NCBI GenBank assembly: GCA_023432005.1
Contig: JAEYVF010000097.1
Span: 1-19,634 of the forward strand
From: Actinomycetes bacterium
GTDB lineage: Bacteria > Actinomycetota > Actinomycetes > Actinomycetales > Microbacteriaceae
Direction of reading: 5' to 3'
DNA: 19,634 nt
Shown: positions 1-6,611 of the stretch, piece after piece
Layout: the number at the start of each line of letters is the position of its first letter
Position numbering within the stretch: position 1 is the first letter of the stretch
The notes under the pieces: model-generated
What the model was told of the DNA's origin: nothing
The model's input: only the letters and a program-made list of their open reading frames with translations
Database searches by the model: none
Position numbers and translations under genes: made by a program

Positions 1-585
1 CTGCCACGCGGGGGAGCTCGAGGCGACGGTCACCTGGCGTGCCGCGAGATGCCCGAAGCCCGCCCCGATGCCCGCCCAGTCGCTCTCGGCGACGGCGAGA
101 CGCGCATGGGGGCGGGGCCAGTCGCGCGTCGACACGAGCACCCCCTCGCGCCGCCGCAGCCGCGATGCGAGTCGCGAGGCCGCGGCGTCGCCCACGCGGG
201 CGCGCGCGGGCGGCTGCACGAGCACGACGGCGACGGCGTCGACGAGGGCGGAGACGACCGACAGCCACTGGTCGCCCGGCTGGGGCACGAGCACGAGTCG
301 TTCGAGGTCGAGACCCGCGGCCGCAACCGCCTCGAGGCCGAGATCGGGCATGCCCACGACGGCGCACCAGGAGCCCGCGCGGCTCGGCCCGCGCAGCAGC
401 TCGAGAGCGAGCGTCGTCGAGCCGTCGACGACGTAGCTGCCGCCCGCCGCGAGCGCTCCATCGGGCAGCAGCTCGGCGAGCGCCTCCGAGGTGGGCAGGG
501 TGCGGTCGGCGAGCCGGGTGCGCTGCATGCCGCGGATGCGGTCCTGCAGACGCCGGATCTCATCCGCGCGCGCCGTGTCGAACAT
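1..585 (-). CDS. ImuA'-like (RecA-fold) protein, 3' end beyond the window
   Basis: I read 195 codons from ATG at 585 (start MFDTARADEIRRLQ), running off the left edge without a stop. Residues about 45-60 read GGSYVVDGSTTLALELL, which resembles the RecA Walker A region but lacks the Gly-Lys of a working P-loop. RecA-like alternating strands follow (VVGMPDLG, LVLVPQPGDQW, AVAVVLVQPP), then a basic stretch (ASRLASRLRRREG). This fits the short RecA-like proteins (ImuA' of mycobacteria, often 'hypothetical' elsewhere) encoded just upstream of the Y-family polymerase ImuB, which work with DnaE2 in SOS mutagenesis. A perfect LexA box covers the start codon, as expected for such an operon. The frame keeps normal high-GC codon bias. 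The family call is inference; imuB itself would lie outside the window to the left. Confidence 0.75.
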   Translation of the reverse strand, partial: MFDTARADEIRRLQDRIRGMQRTRLADRTLPTSEALAELLPDGALAAGGSYVVDGSTTLALELLRGPSRAGSWCAVVGMPDLGLEAVAAAGLDLERLVLVPQPGDQWLSVVSALVDAVAVVLVQPPARARVGDAAASRLASRLRRREGVLVSTRDWPRPHARLAVAESDWAGIGAGFGHLAARQVTVASSSPAWQ

Positions 586-593
586 GTGTTCGA
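578..593 (-). promoter_or_regulatory. LexA (SOS) box over the imuA'-like start codon
   Basis: TCGAACATGTGTTCGA is an exact match to the actinobacterial/mycobacterial SOS consensus TCGAAC-N4-GTTCGA, with both 6-base arms perfectly inverted. The ATG of the ImuA'-like gene (585 to 583) lies inside the box, and a candidate -10 box (TATCAT) overlaps its upstream edge. LexA bound here would block RNA polymerase directly. Confidence 0.85.
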
Positions 594-598
594 TGATA
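593..598 (-). promoter_or_regulatory. -10 box of the imuA'-like gene
   Basis: TATCAT on the minus strand ends 7 nt before the ATG at 585, which would place transcription start at or next to the start codon (leaderless). It shares its last base with the SOS box. No convincing -35 element is visible. Confidence 0.5.
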
Positions 599-639
599 CG
601 CCCAGGGTGCGACGTCCGCAGGCCGCGCCCACCCGCGGA

Positions 640-1311
640 CTAGGGCAGCAGGGGGAGAGCGGGCGCGGCATCCGGCGTCGCGAGCGTCGCGACCCAGCTG
701 AACACCACGAAGGCCACGACGTTGACGACGACCGTGATCCAGAACACGACCTGGAAGCTCATCTTGACCGTCTTGTGCCGCACGACCTGCTGCGCGATGA
801 CGGCGCCCGGCCAGCCGCACGCGAGGCCGAGGGCGAGCAGGGAGCCCTCGCTGAGCCGCCAGCCCTCCGCGGCCGCCGCGCGCTTGTCGAGGGCGTAGGC
901 GACGAACGTCGCGATCGACATCCCCAGGTACAGCGCCCACACCCAGTAGGGCACGGGGCGGATGAGGGCGACGACGAGCGCGATGCCGATGAAGCCGACC
1001 ACCGCGAGGTACCCGAGCCGACTCGCGCGCTTCGTCGGCACGAGCTTCGCGAGGGCGGGGACCTCGGGGGCCGGACGCTCGACGCCGAGCGTGAGCACCG
1101 AGGCGCGTCCCGCGCGCGGCTTGCCCTGAGGGGAGTACTCGAGCTCGTAGCCGATCTCGTCACCCTCCGCGGGACGGGGGTCGTCCGACCCGAACGCGGA
1201 GATGTGCACGAACACGTCGGGCCCGCCGACGGCCGGAGCGACGAAGCCGAAACCGCGTTCGTCGTTCCATGTCGTCAGCACGCCGCTCATCCGCACCGGG
1301 CCGGGTTTCAT
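640..1311 (-). CDS. Cold-shock domain fused to a DUF1294 membrane domain
   Basis: A 223-residue protein with two parts. Residues 8-70 are a cold-shock (OB-fold) domain: RNP1-like RGFGFV (19-24) and RNP2-like DVFVHIS (32-38), expected to bind single-stranded RNA or DNA. Residues about 95-222 are a DUF1294 domain with about four hydrophobic segments and its signature residues (ALDKRAA, then RHKTVKMSF before the last segment). The fusion is known in bacteria but the job of DUF1294 is unknown; it may tether an RNA-binding domain to the membrane. The ATG at 1311 is preceded by TAGCAT (minus strand) at 9 nt, so a leaderless message is likely. A second ATG eight codons in (MSGVLTTW) is an alternative start. 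The ImuA'-like start lies 54 nt downstream. Confidence 0.9.
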   Translation of the reverse strand: MKPGPVRMSGVLTTWNDERGFGFVAPAVGGPDVFVHISAFGSDDPRPAEGDEIGYELEYSPQGKPRAGRASVLTLGVERPAPEVPALAKLVPTKRASRLGYLAVVGFIGIALVVALIRPVPYWVWALYLGMSIATFVAYALDKRAAAAEGWRLSEGSLLALGLACGWPGAVIAQQVVRHKTVKMSFQVVFWITVVVNVVAFVVFSWVATLATPDAAPALPLLP

Positions 1312-1320
1312 GGTGTTCGG

Positions 1321-1326
1321 ATGCTA
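1321..1326 (-). promoter_or_regulatory. -10 box of the cold-shock/DUF1294 gene
   Basis: TAGCAT on the minus strand, 9 nt upstream of the ATG at 1311, matches the TAGNNT pattern seen before several other starts in this window. No clear -35 and no Shine-Dalgarno sequence follows it. Confidence 0.4.
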
Positions 1327-1389
1327 CGTCGGCATTCCGCAGGTGCCCAGACGCGTGCGGCGCGTCGCGTACCCCGAGTCCGGGGGCAG

Positions 1390-1448
1390 ACCTGTCCCCT
1401 CTCCCCTATAGACGGGGTACAGGTGCTCGTTCCCACGGGGGACAGGTG
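1390..1448. repeat. Intergenic triple repeat of GGGG(T)ACAGGT
   Basis: Three copies of one motif lie between the cold-shock gene and the tRNA terminator. Copy 1 is inverted (ACCTGTCCCC, 1390-1399). Copy 2 is ACGGGGTACAGGTG (1412-1425) and copy 3 is ACGGGGGACAGGTG (1435-1448); these differ at one base and start 23 bp apart, about two helical turns. Copies 1 and 3 are perfect 10-base inverted repeats. The -10-like sequence TATAGA (1407-1412) sits between copies 1 and 2. This looks like an operator array or, if transcribed, a long-range stem. The binding factor is unknown. Confidence 0.6.
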
Positions 1449-1480
1449 ACGGGGCCTCCGGTCCGCTCCCCGGGAAACGA

Positions 1481-1513
1481 CGAAGGCCCCGGACACGATG
1501 TCCGGGGCCTTCG
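1481..1513 (-). terminator. Hairpin terminator after tRNA-Leu
   Basis: The arms CGAAGGCCCCGGACA and TGTCCGGGGCCTTCG are a perfect 15-bp inverted repeat around a 3-nt loop (CGA). It begins 7 nt past the 3' end of tRNA-Leu in the direction of transcription. On that strand it is followed by GTCGTTTCCC, a short T-containing tail. It is the strongest hairpin I see in the window. Confidence 0.8.
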
Positions 1514-1520
1514 ACTCGCG

Positions 1521-1605
1521 TGCGCGAGGGGGGACTTGAACCCCCACGCCCTATACGGGCACTAGCACCTCAAGCTAGCGCGTCTGCCAATTCCGCCACC
1601 CGCGC
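1521..1605 (-). tRNA. tRNA-Leu (anticodon GAG)
   Basis: On the minus strand the 7-bp acceptor stem pairs GCGCGGG with CTCGCGC (one G-U) and is followed by discriminator A, typical of Leu. The anticodon stem is CTAGC/GCTAG with loop TTGAGGT, giving anticodon GAG (reads CUC/CUU). The T arm is GGGGG-TTCAAGT-CCCCC. An extra variable arm (TGCCCGTATAGGGCG) marks a class II tRNA. Length is 85 nt. The 3' CCA is not encoded. It has its own terminator and probable promoter, so it is a stand-alone unit. Confidence 0.97.
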
Positions 1606-1638
1606 GAGTCCGATCCTCACCAGGAGGACCGGAGATAG

Positions 1639-1668
1639 ACATTAGCACGGTCCGCGAACCCTCTCGAA
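1639..1668 (-). promoter_or_regulatory. Probable tRNA-Leu promoter
   Basis: On the minus strand TAATGT (1644-1639) is a good -10 box, with TTCGAG (1668-1663) 18 bp upstream as a weak -35. Predicted start is near 1632, about 27 nt before the mature tRNA 5' end, leaving a short leader for RNase P to remove. Confidence 0.5.
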
Positions 1669-1684
1669 CCACGCGGGGCGCGGG

Positions 1685-1690
1685 TAGCGT
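1685..1690 (+). promoter_or_regulatory. -10 box of the M20 peptidase gene
   Basis: TAGCGT ends 6 nt before the ATG at 1697, so transcription would start at the start codon itself. GGAG (1691-1694) is too close to the ATG to be an ideal Shine-Dalgarno sequence, which favours a leaderless reading. Confidence 0.4.
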
Positions 1691-1696
1691 GGAGCC

Positions 1697-2992
1697 ATGG
1701 ACGGCGCACTCGAGGAGACCGCCCGCATCGCCCGCGACCTCATCCGCTTCGACACGTCGAACTGGGGTGCCGGGCGCGCGAACGGCGAGACGGAGGCGGC
1801 CGAGTACGTCGAGGCCGAGCTCCGCGCCCTCGGGCTCGCGCCGCGCCTCTACGACGCGGCACCGCGCCGCACGAGCGTCGTCGCCCGCGTCGAGGGATCC
1901 GACCCGACGCGGCCCGCGCTCGTCCTCCACGGGCATCTCGACGTCGTGCCGGCCGATCCCGCGAACTGGAGCGTCGACCCCTTCGCGGGGGAGATCCGCG
2001 ACGGGATGCTGTGGGGCCGCGGCGCGGTCGACATGAAGGACATGGACGCCATGATCCTCACGAGCGTGGGCGACATCCTGCGCACCGGCCGCCGCCCCGC
2101 ACGCGACCTCGTCCTCGTGTTCTTCGCGGACGAGGAGAACGGGGGCGTCTTCGGCTCGCACCACCTCGTGACGCACCACCCGGAGATCTTCGCGGGGGCG
2201 ACCGAGGCGATCAGCGAGGTCGGCGGATACTCCATCGACCTCGACGGGCGGCGCGCCTACCTCCTGCAGACGGGGGAGAAGGCGCTCCTGTGGGTGCGCC
2301 TCGTGGCCCGCGGCGTCGCGGCCCACGGCTCGCGCGTCATCCACGACAACGCCGTCACGAAGCTCTCGGAGGCCGTCGCGCGCATCGGGCGCCACGAATG
2401 GCCCGTGCAGCTCGGTGTGACGGCGAGCGGCATGCTCGACGGCGTGCGCCGCATCCTCGGCGCGAGCCCCGACGAGGACCCGGTGGCGCTCATCGAGCGC
2501 ACGGGCCTCGGCGCGGGGTTCCTGCGCGGCACCGTGCGCACGACCTCCAACCCGACCGTGCTGCAGGCCGGCTACAAGCACAACGTCATCCCCGACCGCG
2601 CGGAGGCGCTCATCGACGTGCGCCCGTTCGCCGGCCAGGAGGACGCCGTGCTCGCCGAGCTGCGCGAGCTCGCCGGGCCCGAGGTCGAGGTCGAGATCGT
2701 GCACCACGACGTCGGCCTCGAGGCGCCGTTCTCGGGCGAGCTCGTCGAGAGGATGGTCGGCGCGCTCACGCGCCACGACCCGCAGGCGGAGGTACTTCCG
2801 TACCTGCTCTCGGGCGGCACCGACAACAAGGCGCTGAGCGCGCTCGGCATCGTGGGCTACGGCTTCGCGCCGCTGCGGCTGGGCCCCGGCCTCGACTTCC
2901 CGGCGATGTTCCACGGCGTCGACGAGCGCGTCCCCCTCGACGCCCTCGCCTTCGGGCGCGCCGTGCTCACCGACCTGCTGCTCGAGGCCTGA
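1697..2992 (+). CDS. M20/M25/M40 family metallopeptidase
   Basis: A 431-residue cytosolic zinc hydrolase of the carboxypeptidase G2/ArgE/dipeptidase clan, close to the family's usual length. Metal and catalytic residues are in order: HGHLD (H80, D82), GRGAVDMKD (bridging D112), DEENGG (catalytic E146 and ligand E147), and a late FHGVDE (H406). The central part (about 190-310) fits the dimerisation lid domain. There is no signal peptide. The substrate, probably a dipeptide or N-acyl amino acid, cannot be told from sequence. The gene is monocistronic or co-transcribed with uppP 55 nt downstream, though uppP has its own -10-like box. Confidence 0.93.
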   Translation: MDGALEETARIARDLIRFDTSNWGAGRANGETEAAEYVEAELRALGLAPRLYDAAPRRTSVVARVEGSDPTRPALVLHGHLDVVPADPANWSVDPFAGEIRDGMLWGRGAVDMKDMDAMILTSVGDILRTGRRPARDLVLVFFADEENGGVFGSHHLVTHHPEIFAGATEAISEVGGYSIDLDGRRAYLLQTGEKALLWVRLVARGVAAHGSRVIHDNAVTKLSEAVARIGRHEWPVQLGVTASGMLDGVRRILGASPDEDPVALIERTGLGAGFLRGTVRTTSNPTVLQAGYKHNVIPDRAEALIDVRPFAGQEDAVLAELRELAGPEVEVEIVHHDVGLEAPFSGELVERMVGALTRHDPQAEVLPYLLSGGTDNKALSALGIVGYGFAPLRLGPGLDFPAMFHGVDERVPLDALAFGRAVLTDLLLEA

Positions 2993-3033
2993 GCGTCATC
3001 CGCGCGGCTGACGGCATCCGCCTCCGCCCCTGA

Positions 3034-3039
3034 CAGAAT
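3034..3039 (+). promoter_or_regulatory. -10 box of uppP
   Basis: CAGAAT lies 8 nt before the GTG at 3048, compatible with leaderless transcription. There is no Shine-Dalgarno sequence before this GTG. It is one base off the TANAAT form. Confidence 0.35.
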
Positions 3040-3047
3040 CGACCCCC

Positions 3048-3917
3048 GTGGACTTCCTCGAAGCGATCATCCTCGGCCTCATCCAGGGCCTGACCGAGTT
3101 CCTGCCGATCTCGTCGAGCGCGCATCTGCGCATCTTCGGCGACCTCGTCGGCTGGGACGACCCGGGGGCCACCTTCACGGCGATCACACAGCTCGGCACC
3201 GAGACGGCCGTGCTCATCTACTTCTGGAAGGACATCACCCGCATCATCGGGAAGTGGTTCCGCTCGCTGTTCCCGGGCGGCGGCGGCAAGCGCTCCTCGG
3301 GCGTCCAGAAGGGCGATCCGGATGTGCGGCTCGGCTGGCTCGTGATCATCGGCACCGTGCCGATCGTGCTCGTCGGCTTCTTCCTGCAGGACACCATCCG
3401 CACGACCCTCCGCTCGCTGTGGGTCGTCGCGATCGTGCTCATCGTGTTCGGTCTCCTGCTGTGGGCGGCCGATGCGCTGGGGCGCCGCATCAAGCCCATC
3501 GAGCAGATGAGCTACCGCGACGGCATCGTCATCGGCTTCGCCCAGATGCTCGCTCTCATCCCGGGCGTGAGCCGCTCGGGCGCCTCGATCAGCGCGGGCC
3601 TCGCGCTCGGCTACACGCGCTCGGCGGCCGCGCGCTTCGCGTTCCTGCTCGCGGTGCCCGCGGTCTTCGGCTCGGGTCTCTACGAGACCTACACGGCGTT
3701 CACGTGCGAGCCGGGCGTGGACGCCGGATGCGGCACGGGGTACGGGATCGGTCCCACGATCGCCGCGACGGTCGTCGCGTTCGTCGTCGGCTACGCGGTC
3801 ATCGCGTTCCTCATGCGCTACCTCGAGACGCGCTCGTTCCTGCCGTTCGTCATCTACCGCATCCTGCTCGGCGGCGTGCTCATCGCGCTCCTCGCGACCG
3901 GCGTGCTCCAGCCGTAG
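3048..3917 (+). CDS. uppP: Undecaprenyl-diphosphatase UppP (BacA)
   Basis: A 289-residue polytopic membrane protein that removes a phosphate from undecaprenyl diphosphate to recycle the lipid carrier for peptidoglycan and other envelope polymers; overproduction is linked to bacitracin resistance. Both family signatures are present: QGLTEFLPISSSAH (Q13xxxE17, S22-S24, H26) and the catalytic PGVSRSGAS (172-180, R176). About eight hydrophobic segments can be counted. A short Cys-containing extracytoplasmic insertion (CEPGVDAGCG) lies around residues 220-230, where two cysteines could pair. GTG is chosen because the family motif starts only ten residues later. The stop codon directly abuts the stop of the opposing PAC2 gene. 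Confidence 0.97.
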   Translation: MDFLEAIILGLIQGLTEFLPISSSAHLRIFGDLVGWDDPGATFTAITQLGTETAVLIYFWKDITRIIGKWFRSLFPGGGGKRSSGVQKGDPDVRLGWLVIIGTVPIVLVGFFLQDTIRTTLRSLWVVAIVLIVFGLLLWAADALGRRIKPIEQMSYRDGIVIGFAQMLALIPGVSRSGASISAGLALGYTRSAAARFAFLLAVPAVFGSGLYETYTAFTCEPGVDAGCGTGYGIGPTIAATVVAFVVGYAVIAFLMRYLETRSFLPFVIYRILLGGVLIALLATGVLQP

Positions 3918-4772
3918 CTACGGAGTCGGCGGCTGGTCGCCGCCGTCGCGCTTGCGCAGGTAGCGCTCGAACTCCTCGGCGATCGCATCTCCCGAGGCCT
4001 CGGGGGAGTCGACGGTGTCACGCGCCTGCTCGAGCTGCTCGATGTAGGCCGTCATGTCGTCGTCGTCGCTCGCGAGCTCGTCGATGCCGCGCTCCCACGC
4101 CTCGGCGTCCTCGACGAGGGTGCCGCGGGCGACGCCCATGTCGAGGAAGTCCTCGAGGCGCTCGACGAGCGCGAGCGTCGCCTTGGGCGAGGGGGCGTTG
4201 TGCACGTAGTGCGGCACCGACGCCCAGATGGAGACGGTCGGGATGCCGGCGCGCTCCGCGGCATCCGCGAGCACGGAGATGATGCCGACAGGGCCCTCGT
4301 AGCTCGAGCGCTCCAGGGTGAACCGCTCGCGCACCGAGGCGTTCTCACTCGAGGCGAAGACGGCGATCGGCCGCGTGTGGGGCACGTCGGCGAGCATCGC
4401 CCCCAGGAAGACGACGCGCTCGATGCCCGCGACGGAGATCGCGTCGAGCACCTCCTCGGTGAAGGTCTTCCACCCGCGGGACGGTTCGGTCCCGAGCAGC
4501 ACGTGCACGCCCTCGCCGCGGTCGACGGGCCCCGACAGCACGACGGTCGGCCACGCGATGACGCGGTCGCCCTTCTCGTCGAAGGTGCTCACCGGGCGGT
4601 TGAACTGGTAGTCGAAGTAGTCCTCCGGCTCCACCTCGATGAGGGGCACCAGGCCGAGCTGGTCGCGCAGCGAGCGGACCGCGGTCGACGCCGCCTCTCC
4701 CGCGTCGTTCCAGCCCTCGAAGGCCACGACGAGCGTCGAGCCGCCGTGACCCCAGTCGTCCTCTGCCTGCAC
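3918..4772 (-). CDS. PAC2-family protein (proteasome assembly chaperone-like)
   Basis: A 284-residue soluble protein of the actinobacterial PAC2 family, related to eukaryotic proteasome assembly chaperones and to archaeal homologues. Recognisable parts are LVVAFEGWNDAGEAAS (14-29), DYFDYQFNRP, the GTEPSRGWKTF turn, and VPHYVHNAPSPKA near residue 185, then an acidic C-terminal helical tail (DDDDMTAYIEQLEQA). I chose GTG at 4772 because GGGGAGG (4786-4780) sits 7 nt upstream; the open frame continues to 4862 but that part would cross the divergent promoter region. Mycobacteria have a PAC2 gene in the wider proteasome neighbourhood. In bacteria no chaperone function is proven, and here there is no proteasome gene in view. 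Confidence 0.92.
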   Translation of the reverse strand: MQAEDDWGHGGSTLVVAFEGWNDAGEAASTAVRSLRDQLGLVPLIEVEPEDYFDYQFNRPVSTFDEKGDRVIAWPTVVLSGPVDRGEGVHVLLGTEPSRGWKTFTEEVLDAISVAGIERVVFLGAMLADVPHTRPIAVFASSENASVRERFTLERSSYEGPVGIISVLADAAERAGIPTVSIWASVPHYVHNAPSPKATLALVERLEDFLDMGVARGTLVEDAEAWERGIDELASDDDDMTAYIEQLEQARDTVDSPEASGDAIAEEFERYLRKRDGGDQPPTP

Positions 4773-4779
4773 CGCTCCG

Positions 4780-4786
4780 CCTCCCC
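4780..4786 (-). promoter_or_regulatory. Shine-Dalgarno sequence fixing the PAC2 start
   Basis: GGGGAGG on the minus strand, 7 nt before the GTG at 4772. It decides this start over the upstream ATG at 4862, which lies past the divergent HAD promoter. Confidence 0.7.
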
Positions 4787-4808
4787 GCCCGTCCCGGGCG
4801 TCGGTCTC

Positions 4809-4814
4809 AGGGTA
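4809..4814 (-). promoter_or_regulatory. -10 box of the PAC2 gene
   Basis: TACCCT on the minus strand would start transcription near 4802 and give a leader of about 30 nt carrying the Shine-Dalgarno sequence. It is back-to-back with the HAD promoter. Confidence 0.35.
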
Positions 4815-4826
4815 GTCCCGCGCCCG

Positions 4827-4832
4827 TAGACT
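4827..4832 (+). promoter_or_regulatory. -10 box of the HAD-trmI unit
   Basis: TAGACT lies 8 nt before the GTG at 4841, placing the transcript start at the start codon. The same hexamer precedes the FKBP and tatA genes. Confidence 0.5.
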
Positions 4833-4840
4833 TGCCGGTC

Positions 4841-5563
4841 GTGAGCACTCCCGTCCCCGCATCCCCGTCGGCCGTCCTGTGGGACATGGACGGCACGCTC
4901 GTCGACACCGAGCCGTACTGGATGGTGGCCGAGAACGAGCTCATCGCCGAGTGGGGCGGCGTGTGGACCCACGAGGACGGGCTGCAACTCGTCGGGCAGG
5001 GCCTGTGGAGCTCGGCTCTCGTGTTCCAGTCGCGCGGCGTGGGGCTCGAGCCGCAGCAGATCATCGACACCCTCACCGACCGCGTGCTCACCCAGATCGC
5101 CGAGCACGTGCCGTGGCGCCCCGGCGCGCGCGAGCTGCTCGCCGAGGTGCGCGCCGCCGGCATCCGCACGGCCCTCGTGACGATGTCGATCCGTCGCATG
5201 GCCGACACGATCATCGAGGCGCTCGAGCGCGAGCTCGGCGGCCCGGCGTTCGAGGCCGTCGTGGCGGGAGACGAGGTGGAGCGCCCCAAGCCCTACCCGG
5301 ATGCCTACCTGCGCGCCGCGGAGCTGCTCGCCGTGCCGATCGAGGACTGCATCGCCGTCGAGGACTCGGAGCCGGGGGTCGCAGCCGCCGTCGCCTCGGG
5401 CGCGACGACCTTCGCGGTGCCCTTCCACATCCCGCTCCCGGCGAGCCCCGCCTACACGCTCCTCGAGGACGGACTCGCGGATGTCGGCGCCGCCGAGCTC
5501 GTCGCGGGTCACGTCGCGCGACGGAGCGCCGCGCTCGCCCGCACGACGCGAGGTGCCCGATGA
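4841..5563 (+). CDS. HAD-superfamily hydrolase (beta-phosphoglucomutase-like)
   Basis: A 240-residue phosphatase with a subclass I cap. HAD motifs appear in order: DMDGT (nucleophile D15, acid/base D17), the Thr of ALVTMS (T114, motif II), ERPKPYPDAY (K150, motif III) and EDSEPGV (E174/D175, motif IV). The cap between residues about 22 and 90 is helical. This matches small sugar-phosphate phosphatases and phosphoglucomutases; the substrate cannot be set. I prefer GTG at 4841 to TTG at 4832 because TTG lies inside the -10 box TAGACT. The stop overlaps the trmI start by 4 bp (ATGA), so the two are translationally coupled. Confidence 0.93.
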   Translation: MSTPVPASPSAVLWDMDGTLVDTEPYWMVAENELIAEWGGVWTHEDGLQLVGQGLWSSALVFQSRGVGLEPQQIIDTLTDRVLTQIAEHVPWRPGARELLAEVRAAGIRTALVTMSIRRMADTIIEALERELGGPAFEAVVAGDEVERPKPYPDAYLRAAELLAVPIEDCIAVEDSEPGVAAAVASGATTFAVPFHIPLPASPAYTLLEDGLADVGAAELVAGHVARRSAALARTTRGAR

Positions 5564-6558
5564 GCGCCTTCGCCGCCGGGGACCGCGTGCAGCTGACCGG
5601 CCCCAAGAACCGTCTGCACACGATCACCCTCCAGCCGGGCAAGCAGTTCCACACGCATCGCGGCACGCTCGAGCACGACGCCCTCATCGGCCTGCCCGAC
5701 GGCTCGGTCGTCGAGGCCTCCAACGGAGACGCCTACCTCGCCCTGCGCCCCCTGCTGTCCGACTTCGTCATGTCGATGCCCCGCGGCGCGGCGATCGTCT
5801 ACCCGAAGGACGCCGCGCAGATCCTCGCGATCGCCGACATCTTCCCGGGTGCGACGGTCGTCGAGGCGGGTGTCGGCTCGGGAGCCCTCTCGCTGTGGCT
5901 GCTGCGCGCGATCGGCTCGACGGGTCGCCTGCTGTCGTTCGAGCGACGGGAGGAGTTCGCCGAGGTCGCGCGCGCCAACGTGACGGCCTTCACGGGGGAG
6001 ACCCCGGCCAACTGGTCGATCGGCATCGGCGACCTCGCCGACGAGCTGCCGGCCGCCGCCGGTCCGGGCACCGTCGATCGTGTCGTGCTCGACATGCTCG
6101 CGCCATGGGAGTGCCTCGACGCCGTGTCGGATGCGCTCGCGCCGGGCGGCGTGCTCATCTGCTACGTCGCGACGGCGACCCAGCTGTCGCGCGTCGCGGA
6201 GGCCATCCGCGCGACGGGTCTCTACACCGAGCCGAGCTCGACCGAGACGCTCGTGCGCGGCTGGCACGTCGAGGGTCTCGCCGTCCGCCCGGACCATCGC
6301 ATGGTCGCGCACACGGCCTTCCTCATCGCGGCGCGGCGTCTCGCGCCGGGCGCGGTGCTGCCGAAGCCCGCACGCCGGGCGTCGAAGAGCGACTACGACG
6401 ACGCGGATGTCGAGGCCTGGACGCCGGGCGCCCTCGGCGTGCGCGACAAGACCGACAAGCGCGTGCGCCGCGTGGTCCGCGACGCCCAGCAGCTCGCCGA
6501 GCGCGCCACGCGACGCTCCGAGCCGGGGACGTCGGGAGCGGACGCCGCGGAACAGTAG
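5560..6558 (+). CDS. trmI: tRNA (adenine-58-N1)-methyltransferase TrmI
   Basis: A 332-residue protein that makes m1A58 in the T loop of tRNA using S-adenosylmethionine. The N-terminal part (1-75) is the small beta domain (GDRVQLTGPKNRLHTITL, HTHRGTLEHD). YPKDAAQIL (81-89) precedes the Rossmann domain, whose SAM-binding loop is VVEAGVGSGALS (100-111), followed by LSFERREEF and the substrate-side LDMLAPWE. The charged C-terminal tail after about residue 275 (KPARRASKSDYDDADVEAW) is longer than in thermophilic TrmI. In many actinobacteria trmI is the gene before the arc/mpa-dop-pup-prcBA cluster; here the next genes are FKBP and pafB. The TAG stop also forms a promoter box. Confidence 0.95.
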   Translation: MSAFAAGDRVQLTGPKNRLHTITLQPGKQFHTHRGTLEHDALIGLPDGSVVEASNGDAYLALRPLLSDFVMSMPRGAAIVYPKDAAQILAIADIFPGATVVEAGVGSGALSLWLLRAIGSTGRLLSFERREEFAEVARANVTAFTGETPANWSIGIGDLADELPAAAGPGTVDRVVLDMLAPWECLDAVSDALAPGGVLICYVATATQLSRVAEAIRATGLYTEPSSTETLVRGWHVEGLAVRPDHRMVAHTAFLIAARRLAPGAVLPKPARRASKSDYDDADVEAWTPGALGVRDKTDKRVRRVVRDAQQLAERATRRSEPGTSGADAAEQ

Positions 6559-6561
6559 ACT
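6556..6561 (+). promoter_or_regulatory. -10 box of the FKBP-pafBC unit, built on the trmI stop codon
   Basis: TAGACT, whose first three bases are the trmI stop codon. Predicted start is near 6568, giving a leader of about 44 nt with AGGAAAG (6598-6604) as Shine-Dalgarno before the GTG at 6612. Confidence 0.5.
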
Positions 6562-6611
6562 CGTTGAGCCTCTGTGCACCCCTTCCGCCGCCTGTCAGGA
6601 AAGTAGGCATC

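Noticed and set aside
599..630. PafBC-type (RecA-NDp) promoter upstream of the ImuA'-like gene
   Set aside because: The bases 8 nt upstream of TATCAT match the TTGTCRGTG pattern only in a GTCG core, which is too weak to claim.
614..640. Inverted repeat GTCCGC/GCGGAC between the cold-shock and ImuA'-like genes as a terminator
   Set aside because: Only 6 bp arms, a 15-nt loop and no T tract; it is within chance for such GC-rich DNA.
49..1449. Long plus-strand open frame across the left end
   Set aside because: It crosses the SOS box, two good minus-strand genes and their promoters, and its product is low-complexity.
1521..1605. tRNA-Leu as an integration (att) site of a mobile element
   Set aside because: No integrase gene and no duplicated tRNA 3' end were seen in the window; flanking genes are core-like.
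1562..2914. Long minus-strand open frame opposite the M20 peptidase gene
   Set aside because: Its product is Arg/Ala/His/Glu-rich without motifs, as expected for an antisense shadow of a GC-rich gene; the plus strand has a full metallopeptidase and the minus strand here carries tRNA-Leu at its end.
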